A stretch of DNA of 64,000 bases, from contig NZ_JHZF01000013.1 of the NCBI RefSeq assembly GCF_000688295.1, forward strand, positions 1,240,001 through 1,304,000, written 5' to 3'. The stretch's first letter is position 1. Each line of letters starts with the position of its first letter. Source of the stretch: Pseudooceanicola nanhaiensis DSM 18065. GTDB lineage: Bacteria > Pseudomonadota > Alphaproteobacteria > Rhodobacterales > Rhodobacteraceae. Position numbers and translations under genes: made by a program. Positions 57,812-64,000 of the stretch are shown piece after piece. The notes beneath the pieces were generated by a model. The model was not told where the DNA came from. It did no database searches and saw nothing but the letters and a program-made list of their open reading frames with translations.

Positions 57812-57932
57812 AAGCCCGTGGCGGGCCGACCCCCTTCTCCGGGACAGGGCGCCCGTGGCGGCGGCGGGGATGTCTGCCGAGATGCGGTTCGGGGGCAGGT
57901 CTGCCCCTGAACGCGCCTTTTCAAGTGTGGGT

Positions 57933-58011
57933 CGAGTCGCGCCCGCCTCAAGGACAGGCCGCGGCGGGGCCGCGGTGCGCGGCCGCGCATCCTTGACCGG
58001 GGCCCGACTCG
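57933..58011 (+). other. Two-headed stem structure between cobJ and cobM
   Basis: The outer stem pairs 57933-57954 with 57990-58011 (GAGTCG/CGACTC, GCCC/GGGC, TCAAGGA/TCCTTGA; 18 of 22 positions pair). It encloses two hairpins: CCGCGG-N5-CCGCGG (57959-57975) and the palindrome TGCGCGGCCGCGCA (57976-57989). It ends 16 bases before cobM. I know no named RNA with this shape. Confidence 0.6.
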
Positions 58012-58027
58012 CGACGGGAGAGATGTC

Positions 58028-58798
58028 ATGACGGTGTTCTTCGTGGGGGCGGGGCCGGGGGATCCGGAATTGCTGACGCTCAAGGCGCAACGGGTGATCG
58101 CGGCCTGTCCGGTCTGCCTCTATGCCGGTTCGCTGGTTCCGGCGGAGGTGGTGGCGGGCGCGCCGGAGGGGGCGCTCGTGCGGGACACGGCGCCGATGAC
58201 GTTGGAGGAGACCCATGCGGAGATTGTCGCGGCGCATGCGCGCGGCGAGGACGTGGCGCGGGTGCATTCGGGAGACCCGTCGCTCTATGGCGCGATCGCG
58301 GAGCAGATCCGGCTGCTGCGGCGCGACGGCATCGGCTACGAGATCGTGCCGGGGGTGCCCGCCTATGCCGCGGCCGCCGCGGCGCTCGGGCAGGAGCTGA
58401 CGATTCCCGAGATCGCGCAGTCGATCGTGCTGACGCGGGTGTCGATGAAATCGACCTCGATGCCCGCGGGCGAGACGCTGGAGAACTTCGCGCGGACCGG
58501 GGCGACGCTGGCCATTCACCTGGGCGTGCGGAACCTGCGCGAGATCGAACGGCAGCTGGTGCCGCATTACGGCGCGGCCTGTCCGGTGGTCGTGGCCTAC
58601 CGGGTTGGCTGGCCGGACCAGAGGCTGATCCGCGGCACGCTTGCGGACATCCACGCGAAGGTCCGGGCCGAGAAGATCACCCGGACGGCGCTGATCCTCG
58701 TGGGCCCGGCGCTTGGAGACGGGGCGGTCTTCCCGGATTCGGCGCTCTACGATCCGGCCGTGCCGCATGTGCTGCGGCCGCGGGTGCGCAAAGCATGA
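58028..58798 (+). CDS. cobM: Precorrin-4 C11-methyltransferase
   Basis: A 256-residue member of the uroporphyrin-III methylase family. TVFFVGAGPGDPELLTLKAQRVIAACPVCLYAGSLVPAEVV, ARVHSGDPSLYGAIAEQIRLLRRDGIGYEIVPGVPAYAAAAAALGQELTIPE and SIVLTRVSMKSTSMPAGETLENFARTGATLAIHLGV are the CobM/CbiF signature. It methylates C11 of precorrin-4. A 274-base spacer with unusual hairpins separates it from cobJ. It is the last identified gene of the operon that starts at 50695. ATG at 58028 after GGGAGAGATGTC. Confidence 0.95.
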   Translation: MTVFFVGAGPGDPELLTLKAQRVIAACPVCLYAGSLVPAEVVAGAPEGALVRDTAPMTLEETHAEIVAAHARGEDVARVHSGDPSLYGAIAEQIRLLRRDGIGYEIVPGVPAYAAAAAALGQELTIPEIAQSIVLTRVSMKSTSMPAGETLENFARTGATLAIHLGVRNLREIERQLVPHYGAACPVVVAYRVGWPDQRLIRGTLADIHAKVRAEKITRTALILVGPALGDGAVFPDSALYDPAVPHVLRPRVRKA

Positions 58799-58828
58799 CA
58801 CTCCGATGAAGATTTGCCGCATTATCTT

Positions 58829-58840
58829 GACGTAAACGTC
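58829..58840. promoter_or_regulatory. Palindrome in front of the hypothetical gene 58892-59242
   Basis: GACGT-AA-ACGTC, preceded by TT, giving TTGACG (a -35-like hexamer). It may be an operator, with arms reminiscent of some MerR-type sites, but no regulator is assignable. Confidence 0.35.
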
Positions 58841-58891
58841 CCTCAGGTCAAACTTCGTCAGGGGCGCGCTGGAGAACGGACGAGTCGGATC

Positions 58892-59242
58892 ATGACGGAA
58901 TATCTGCCGAAAGAGCTTCGGGACGGTCTCAAGGCCGCAAACCAGCTGGCGCGCGCCAAGAAGAGCCGCCTGCGGGTGCGGGCGGGCGACGAGCTGATTC
59001 CCGTGATCCGCTTCTGGGACAAGGGCTTTGCCGTGGAGGCCGAGGCCGCGCCGCGGCTGCGCGGGCTGGTCGACATCTACGACGGCACGCGGCATATGTT
59101 CCAGTGCCTGATCGTGGCGGCCGACGAGGACGACGGCGAGATGTGCTACGATTTCAAGCGCGCGACGCCGGCCACCGATCATGTGCCGCTGGACTTCGAA
59201 CGGCCGGACGACGCGCCGGCCGGGCTGATCGGGCGGAACTGA
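58892..59242 (+). CDS. Conserved-looking hypothetical protein
   Basis: A 116-residue soluble protein that I do not recognise. It is basic at the start (MTEYLPKELRDGLKAANQLARAKKSRLRVRAGDELIPVIRFWDKGFAVEAEAAPRLRG) and acidic towards the end (DEDDGEMCYDFKRATPATDHVPLDFERPDDAPAGL). The order of strands (RVRAGDELIPVIRFWDKGFAVE, VDIYDGTRHMFQCLIVAADEDDGEMCYDFKR) suggests a small beta barrel, possibly PilZ-like, but the usual RxxxR and D/NxSxxG motifs are not clear. It follows cobM with 93 bases between and has its own candidate promoter. Confidence 0.65.
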   Translation: MTEYLPKELRDGLKAANQLARAKKSRLRVRAGDELIPVIRFWDKGFAVEAEAAPRLRGLVDIYDGTRHMFQCLIVAADEDDGEMCYDFKRATPATDHVPLDFERPDDAPAGLIGRN

Positions 59243-59286
59243 CCGGCCGGGGCCGCAAGCGGGGCGACGCCGCGCCCGTCGCGCGG

Positions 59287-59315
59287 ATTGTTATGCCTGA
59301 TAGCAATTGTTGACA
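59287..59315 (+). promoter_or_regulatory. Operator-like inverted repeat and -35 box before dctP
   Basis: ATTGTTAT-GCCTG-ATAGCAAT (59287-59307; one mismatch in 8-base arms) lies directly before TTGACA (59310-59315), a perfect -35 hexamer. A -10 would fall near 59333 (CATGGT, poor). Position and symmetry suggest control of the TRAP operon. The MarR protein encoded at 63228-63698 is one candidate. Confidence 0.45.
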
Positions 59316-59416
59316 GCAATCTTCCCGCCGGTCATGGTGACGCCGACGGCGGAACCTCCGGCGGTGCGCGATGGCGCGCCGGGAACCGGGGGACGCCCGA
59401 CTTGGGAGGATACCAT

Positions 59417-60448
59417 ATGACCATCATGAAGACCCTTTCCCGGGGCCTCGCCATCGGTGCGGCCGCGACGCTTCTGGGCACCGCCGCCTTCGCGCAGGAG
59501 GTGACGCTGAAGATGCACCAGTTCCTGCCGGCGCAGGCATCGGTGCCGAAACACGTGCTCGACGTCTGGGCGGACAAGGTCGAGGCCGACAGCGACGGCC
59601 GCATCAAGATCGAGCGCTACCCCTCGATGCAGCTCGGTGGCAAGCCGCCGGAACTGGTCGACCAGGTGCTCGACGGCGTGGCCGACATCGTCTGGACCCT
59701 GCCGGGCTATACGCCGGGCCGCTTCCCCTCGACCGAGGTGTTCGAGCTGCCCTTCATGGAGACCAACGCCGAGGCCACCAGCCGCGCCTACTGGCAGCTG
59801 GCCGAGAAGCACTTCATGGACACCGAGTTCGGCGACCTGAAGATGCTGGGCCTCTGGGTGCACGGCCCCGGCCTGATCCACTCCTCCGAGCCGGTGACCG
59901 AGCCCGCCGACCTGAACGGCGTCAAGCTGCGCGCGCCGACGCGGGTGACCAACCAGCTCTTCACCGGGCTGGGGGCGACCACCGTCGGCCTGCCGGTTCC
60001 GGCGGTGCCCGAGGCGCTGTCGAAGGGCGTGATCGACGCCACCGTGATCCCGTGGGAGGTGACCGCCTCGCTCAAGGTGGGCGAGCTGGTGAAGAACCAC
60101 ACGGAATTCGGCGACGCCTCGCTCTACACCGCGACCTTCATCTTCGCGATGAACAAGGACAAGTACGAGGCGCTGCCCGATGACCTGAAGAAGGTCATCG
60201 ACGACAATTCCGGCGAGGACTTCTCGGCCTTCGCGGGCAAGGTGATGCAGGACTACGATGCCCCGGCGCGCCAGGTCGCCGTGGACCTCGGCAACAACAT
60301 CATCGAGCTCACGCCCGAGCAGGTGCAGGTCTGGCGCGACGCGTCGGCCGGTGTCGAGAAGGCCTGGGTCGAGGAGATGTCGGGCCGGATCGACGCGCAG
60401 GCGCTCGTGGACGAGGCCCGCGCGCTGATCGAGGAAAACACCAAGTAA
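59417..60448 (+). CDS. DctP family TRAP transporter solute-binding protein
   Basis: A 343-residue periplasmic protein with a signal peptide (residues 1-27, ending GTAAFA). Typical segments are EVTLKMHQFLPAQASVPKHVLDVWADKVEADSDGRIKIERYPSMQLGG, ADIVWTLPGYTPGRFPSTEVFELPFM and KLRAPTRVTNQLFTGLGATTVGLPVPAVPEALSKGVIDATVIPW. The Arg in LRAPTR is the conserved carboxylate-binding residue, so the ligand is an organic acid. ATG at 59417 with GGGAGGA six bases upstream. It opens a dctP-Q-M-SDR-MarR unit. Confidence 0.94.
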   Translation: MTIMKTLSRGLAIGAAATLLGTAAFAQEVTLKMHQFLPAQASVPKHVLDVWADKVEADSDGRIKIERYPSMQLGGKPPELVDQVLDGVADIVWTLPGYTPGRFPSTEVFELPFMETNAEATSRAYWQLAEKHFMDTEFGDLKMLGLWVHGPGLIHSSEPVTEPADLNGVKLRAPTRVTNQLFTGLGATTVGLPVPAVPEALSKGVIDATVIPWEVTASLKVGELVKNHTEFGDASLYTATFIFAMNKDKYEALPDDLKKVIDDNSGEDFSAFAGKVMQDYDAPARQVAVDLGNNIIELTPEQVQVWRDASAGVEKAWVEEMSGRIDAQALVDEARALIEENTK

Positions 60449-60505
60449 CGCGGACGGGGGCGCGGCACAGGCGCCCCCGATCCCCCCGGAGGCGCGCGTT
60501 CCGCG

Positions 60506-61087
60506 ATGACCAAGTTCTTCATGACCCTCGCCCGCGCGATGGCCGTGCTCGGCGGCGTGGTGCTGACCGCGATCATGCTGCTGACCTGCCTGTCGGTGCT
60601 GGGCCGGGGCGGCAACACCTTCCTGCACTGGGAGAGTTTCGAGGCGCTGGCCCCCGGCCTGTCGGCCCGGCTGCTCGAGACCGGCATCGGCCCGATAGGC
60701 GGCGATTTCGAGCTGGTCGAGGCGGGCATGGCCTTCTGCATCTTCGCCTTCCTGCCGCTGGCGCAGATCTCGGGCGCGCATGCCTCGGTCGACATCTTCA
60801 CCAGCTACATGCCCGAGCGCTTCAACCGGGTGCTCTCGGCGCTCTGGGAGGTGCTCTTCGCGGTGGCGCTCGTGGTGATCGCGTGGCGGCTCTACGAGGG
60901 GATGGCGTCGAAGATGCGCTACGGTGAGACGACCTTCATCCTGCAATTCCCGATCTGGTGGGCCTATGGCGCGAGCTTCGCGGCCGCCTGCGTGGCGGCG
61001 CTCGTCGGGCTCTTCACGGCGGCGGTGCGGGTGATGGAGCTGGCGACCGGTCGGACCATCCTCGTCACCGGAGAGGCGGGCGCGTGA
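60506..61087 (+). CDS. TRAP transporter small permease (DctQ)
   Basis: A 193-residue membrane protein with four helices (MAVLGGVVLTAIMLLTCLSVLGR, LVEAGMAFCIFAFLPLAQISGAHASVDIFT, VLSALWEVLFAVALVVIAWRLYEGM, PIWWAYGASFAAACVAALVGLFTA). The S-x-x-G-R-G and G-x-H-A-x-V-D segments are typical. An extended loop after the first helix is slightly longer than in the founding DctQ. It supports the large subunit DctM. Its stop overlaps the GTG start of DctM (GTGA). Confidence 0.92.
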   Translation: MTKFFMTLARAMAVLGGVVLTAIMLLTCLSVLGRGGNTFLHWESFEALAPGLSARLLETGIGPIGGDFELVEAGMAFCIFAFLPLAQISGAHASVDIFTSYMPERFNRVLSALWEVLFAVALVVIAWRLYEGMASKMRYGETTFILQFPIWWAYGASFAAACVAALVGLFTAAVRVMELATGRTILVTGEAGA

Positions 61088-62406
61088 GCAATATCGAAAT
61101 CGGCCTGTGGTCCTTTCCGGCCCTGATGCTTCTCATCTTCCTGCGCATGCCCATCGGGCTGGCGATGTTCGCGACCGGGATGGTCGGGCTGGGGCTGATC
61201 AATGGCGGCAATGCCGTGGGGCTCGCCAAGCTGAAGACCGAGACCTATTCGACCTTCTCGAGCTACTCGCTCTCGATCGTGCCGCTGTTCCTGCTGATGG
61301 GCCAGTTCGCGACCCTGGGGGGCATGAGCCAGGCGCTGTTCCGCGCGGCCGAGAGCTGGCTCGGGCACCGGCGGGGCGGGGTGGCAATGGCCGCCGTCGG
61401 CGCCTGCGCGGGCTTCGGGGCGATCTGCGGCTCCTCGCTCGCGACCGCCGCCACGATGAGCCAGGTCGCGCTGCCCGAACTGAAGCGCTACGGCTACTCG
61501 GGCGGGTTCTCGACCGCGACGCTGGCCGCCGGGGGGACGCTGGGGATCCTGATCCCGCCCTCGGTGATCCTCGTGATCTACGCGATCCTGACCGAGCAGA
61601 ACATCGCCAAGCTCTTCCTCGCGGCCTTCATCCCGGGGATCCTTGCGGCCATCGGCTACATGATCACCATCGCGATCTACGTGCGGATCAACCCGAAATC
61701 CGCGGGCACCCGTCCCGCGATGCCGATGGCGGAGCGGTTCCGCGCGCTGGTCGACGTCTGGCCGGTGATGCTGGTCTTCCTCGCCGTGGTGGGCGGGATC
61801 TACCTCGGCTGGTTCACCCCGACCGAGGGCGCGGCCGTGGGTGCGCTCGGCACCGGGCTGATCGCGCTGGTGAACGGCGGGCTGCGGGGGCGGGCCTGGC
61901 TCGAATGCTTCTACGCGACAGCCCGCAACACCGCGATGATCTTCTTCATCGTGCTGGGCGCGGCCATCTACAACGGCTTCCTCGCGCAGACGCAGGTCCC
62001 GCAGGAGCTCAGCCGCTGGGTCCTCGAACAGGGCTTCTCCGCCTGGACCGTGCTGACGATGATCCTCGTGCTCTACCTGATCTTCGGCTGCCTGATGGAC
62101 AGCCTCTCGATGATCCTGCTGACCATCCCGATCTTCTTCCCCATCGTCTCGACCCTCGATTTCGGGCTGGGGCCGGAGGAATTCGCGATCTGGTTCGGGA
62201 TCATCGTGCTGATCGTGGTCGAGGTCGGGCTGATCACGCCGCCGGTCGGGATGAACCTGTTCGTCATCAACTCGATGGACCGCGAGACGCCGATCTCGCG
62301 GACCTACGGGGCGGTCATGTATTTCGTCGGGTCGGACATCCTGCGGGTCATCCTGCTGGTGCTCTTCCCCGGCATAACGCTGGGACTGCTGCGCCTCTTC
62401 CACTGA
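61084..62406 (+). CDS. TRAP transporter large permease (DctM)
   Basis: A 440-residue membrane protein with about 12 helices. LLIFLRMPIGLAMFATGMVGL, PLFLLMGQFATLGGMSQALFRAAESWLGHRRGGVAMAAVGACAGFGAICGSSLATAATM and AAGGTLGILIPPSVILVIYAILTEQN are DctM hallmarks, as is the late FGIIVLIVVEVGLITPPVGMNLFVI. It forms the sodium-coupled uptake channel. The GTG start at 61084 is fixed by the GTGA overlap with dctQ. Confidence 0.95.
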   Translation: MSNIEIGLWSFPALMLLIFLRMPIGLAMFATGMVGLGLINGGNAVGLAKLKTETYSTFSSYSLSIVPLFLLMGQFATLGGMSQALFRAAESWLGHRRGGVAMAAVGACAGFGAICGSSLATAATMSQVALPELKRYGYSGGFSTATLAAGGTLGILIPPSVILVIYAILTEQNIAKLFLAAFIPGILAAIGYMITIAIYVRINPKSAGTRPAMPMAERFRALVDVWPVMLVFLAVVGGIYLGWFTPTEGAAVGALGTGLIALVNGGLRGRAWLECFYATARNTAMIFFIVLGAAIYNGFLAQTQVPQELSRWVLEQGFSAWTVLTMILVLYLIFGCLMDSLSMILLTIPIFFPIVSTLDFGLGPEEFAIWFGIIVLIVVEVGLITPPVGMNLFVINSMDRETPISRTYGAVMYFVGSDILRVILLVLFPGITLGLLRLFH

Positions 62407-62452
62407 CGGCGCGGCGCGAAGGCGCGGAGACACAAAGAGGAGGAGAGACATC

Positions 62453-63223
62453 ATGGATATCACGGATGGCATCGGGGCGATCGTCACCGGGGGCGGCAGC
62501 GGACTCGGCGCTGCCACGGCGCGGCATCTCGCGTCGCTGGGTGCGAAGGTCGGCGTGCTCGACTTCAACGCCGAGGGCGCGCGCGAGGTGGCCGACGAGA
62601 TCGGCGGGCTCGCGCTGCACGTGAACGTGGCGGACGAGGCGCAGGTCGAAACGGCCTTCGCCGAGTATATCGACTGGGCCGGTTCGGCCCCCCGGATCGT
62701 CAATTCCTGCGCCGGCATCGGCACCGCGGCGCGGGTGGTGAACCGCGACGGCGACCTGTCGATCGACAAGTTCCGCCGCACGCTCGAGGTGAACCTCGTC
62801 GGCACCTACATCGTCATGTCGAACGCGATCAAGGCGATGTCGTCGCTCGAACCGCTGGGCCGCGACGGCGAACGCGGGGTGGTCATCAACACCTCCTCCG
62901 TGGCCTATCAGGACGGCCAGCTGGGCCAGGCGGCCTATGCCGCGTCGAAGGGCGGCGTCGCCTCGCTGTCGCTGCCCGTGGCGCGCGAGACGGCACGCTC
63001 GGGCATCCGGATCATGGCCATCGCCCCGGGCCTCTTCGCCACCGCCATGGCGGCGGGCCTGCCCGAGGACATCCAGAAGGGCATCGAGGCCAACATCCCC
63101 TTCCCGCCGCGCTTCGGCGATGCCGAGGATTACGCCCTGATGGTCGAACAGATCGTGCGCAACAAGATGCTGAACGGCTCGACCATCCGGCTTGACGGGG
63201 CGGTCCGCCTGCCGCCGCGCTGA
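62453..63223 (+). CDS. Short-chain dehydrogenase/reductase (3-hydroxyacyl-CoA dehydrogenase type 2-like)
   Basis: A 256-residue SDR. The cofactor motif is AIVTGGGSGLGAATARHLASLGAKVGVLDFN (T-G-x3-G-x-G, with Asp selecting NAD), then NSCAGIGTA (NAG-type), NTSSVAYQDGQLGQAAYAASKGGVASL with Ser, Tyr and Lys of the catalytic set. The HSD10-like layout suggests oxidation of a hydroxyacyl-CoA or hydroxy acid. It lies 46 bases after dctM, so it likely acts on the imported acid or its CoA derivative. Start ATG with GAGGAGGAGAGAC upstream. Confidence 0.93.
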   Translation: MDITDGIGAIVTGGGSGLGAATARHLASLGAKVGVLDFNAEGAREVADEIGGLALHVNVADEAQVETAFAEYIDWAGSAPRIVNSCAGIGTAARVVNRDGDLSIDKFRRTLEVNLVGTYIVMSNAIKAMSSLEPLGRDGERGVVINTSSVAYQDGQLGQAAYAASKGGVASLSLPVARETARSGIRIMAIAPGLFATAMAAGLPEDIQKGIEANIPFPPRFGDAEDYALMVEQIVRNKMLNGSTIRLDGAVRLPPR

Positions 63224-63227
63224 GGCG

Positions 63228-63698
63228 ATGGCGGAGCCCCCGGTGGACATGCCGGCCGCGCAGGCCGGGGAGCGCCTGCCGGACCACCGGCTCAGGCGGC
63301 TGACGGGCTATGCGCTGCGGCTGGCCTATCACCGCCTGAAGAACGAGGCCTCGCGGGTGCTGGAGGGGTTCGGTCTCAGGACCCGGACCTTCTCGGCGCT
63401 CGCGATCATCTGCGACACGCCGGGTCTGCGGCAGACGCAGCTGGCCGAGGTCCTGCACATGGAGCGGTCCAACACCGTCACTCTGGTCGACGCGCTGGAA
63501 CGCGGCGGGCTGATCCAGCGCCGGCAGGTGCCCGAGGACCGCCGCTCCTACGCGCTGCGCGCCACGGCCGAGGGACGCCGCGTCTGTGCCGCCGCCACCG
63601 CCGCGCTGGAGGCGCAGGAGGACGCGGCGCTCGCCGGGCTGAGCCCGGAGGAGCGCAGGCTGCTGCTGGGTCTTCTGGCGAAGGTGGACGGGGGCTAG
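63228..63698 (+). CDS. MarR family transcriptional regulator
   Basis: A 156-residue regulator. The winged helix-turn-helix is GLRQTQLAEVLHMERSNTVTLVDALERGGLIQRRQVPEDRRSYALRATAEGRRVC, with the wing D-R-R-S-Y. N- and C-terminal helices form the dimer interface. It starts four bases after the SDR stop, so it belongs to the TRAP-SDR operon and probably controls it, perhaps through the inverted repeat at 59287. Ligand would be an aromatic or acyl compound. ATG at 63228. Confidence 0.9.
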   Translation: MAEPPVDMPAAQAGERLPDHRLRRLTGYALRLAYHRLKNEASRVLEGFGLRTRTFSALAIICDTPGLRQTQLAEVLHMERSNTVTLVDALERGGLIQRRQVPEDRRSYALRATAEGRRVCAAATAALEAQEDAALAGLSPEERRLLLGLLAKVDGG

Positions 63699-63707
63699 GG
63701 CCGCGCG

Positions 63708-63932
63708 TCAGGGATCGAGGCGGCGCGCCTCGTCCACCAGCATGATCGGGATGCCGTTGCGGATCGGGTAGGCGAGCCCCGCCGCCTCGCTCACCAGTTC
63801 GTTCGCGTCCTGGTCGTAGCTGAGCGTCGTGTGGCTTTCCGGGCAGATCAGCGCCTCGAGCATTCGGCGGTCGAAGGCCGGGGCAGAGGGCGCCGTGGTC
63901 TCGGGCACGGGTGGGACGTTGGCTTCGGTCAT
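63708..63932 (-). CDS. Trm112 family protein
   Basis: A 74-residue protein. After a Pro/Ala-rich N-terminal tail, [54 protein letters not shown] matches Trm112/YcaR: L-x-x-L-x-C-P-x-x, L-A-Y-P-I-R-x-G-I-P-I-M-L-x-x-E-A. In eukaryotes Trm112 activates methyltransferases; bacterial versions are less well known. It starts in an ATGA overlap with the upstream gene's stop and lies convergent to MarR. Confidence 0.9.
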   Translation of the reverse strand: MTEANVPPVPETTAPSAPAFDRRMLEALICPESHTTLSYDQDANELVSEAAGLAYPIRNGIPIMLVDEARRLDP

Positions 63933-64000
63933 TGCATGATCTCCTTCCCGTTGCCGCCACGCAGCATGTATTCCAGCAGCGTAACGAGCGTCTCGCGGCG
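63929..64000 (-). CDS. C-terminus of a protein upstream of Trm112, likely LON substrate-binding domain protein (partial)
   Basis: The last 23 residues are [23 protein letters not shown], then TGA overlapping the Trm112 start (ATGA at 63929-63932). The helical end and the gene order are like the small LON peptidase substrate-binding-domain proteins next to Trm112 in Rhodobacterales. Only the tail is visible, so the name is tentative. Confidence 0.45.
   Translation of the reverse strand, partial: RRETLVTLLEYMLRGGNGKEIMQ

Overview
The window is GC-rich (roughly 70%), gene-dense chromosomal DNA of an alphaproteobacterium, most likely a member of the Rhodobacteraceae (Rhodobacterales). The evidence is the gene content: three TRAP transporter components of two types, MbfA behind an Irr-type iron box, a CobN-type cobaltochelatase, riboswitch-controlled CbtBA, small Rhodobacterales-type proteins (DUF6732-like, DUF1636, DUF4168) and the codon use. 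I see no prophage, integron, insertion sequence, CRISPR array, tRNA or rRNA. Most long open frames opposite the real genes are GC-driven shadows.

Layout. 1-7.1 kb: end of an imelysin-like gene, a large curlin-repeat (functional amyloid-type) protein, a PAP2 phosphatase, and a hydrolase group (M20 deacylase, histone-deacetylase-like amidohydrolase, divergent amidase). 7.3-13 kb: a TAXI-type TRAP transporter in line with a sulfatase/phosphonate-monoesterase-type enzyme and a LysR regulator. 13-24.7 kb: housekeeping and small regulators (mbfA with an iron box, TetR, NYN-domain protein, VOC protein, LysR with a divergent methyltransferase, formaldehyde dehydrogenase frmA, I78 inhibitor lipoprotein, XRE-GNAT-YdcZ), then truB, DUF1643 and an RTX-repeat protein. 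24.8-28 kb: rpsO and pnp with an orphan PqqD-like gene between them. 28-33 kb: CDF metal exporter, small secreted protein, nitroreductase, fghA, YaiI, GFA and GNAT proteins. 33-58.8 kb: a broad cobalamin/cobalt region (cobN, cobW, DUF1636, cbtA, cbtB with a B12 riboswitch, cobD, cobC, a second DUF1636, and a plus-strand operon of a DUF6732-like gene, cbiX, a cobH fusion, cobL, cobI, a cbiG-cobJ fusion and cobM). It is interrupted by smc, a lytic transglycosylase, a response regulator, a DUF4336 protein and a glutathionyl-hydroquinone reductase. 58.8-64 kb: a hypothetical gene, a DctPQM TRAP transporter with an SDR dehydrogenase and a MarR regulator, then Trm112 and the end of a LON-domain gene.

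The genes combine into a nearly complete corrin-ring pathway from precorrin-2 onward, with early-acting CbiX, late-acting CobN, cobalt import (CbtBA) and side-chain attachment (CobC, CobD). cobG/cobZ, cobF, cobK, cobB, cobQ, cobO, cobP, cobS and cobT are not here. frmA and fghA supply glutathione-dependent formaldehyde oxidation although they lie about 10 kb apart.

The most unusual material is non-coding. Two families of dispersed structured repeats (at least seven copies) have hairpin stems that change in both arms between copies while the loops are kept; one copy sits in frame inside cobN. Three tandem 14-bp repeats at a stop/start junction create a chain of four-codon mini-ORFs ahead of a YdcZ transporter gene. 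A two-headed stem structure precedes cobM.
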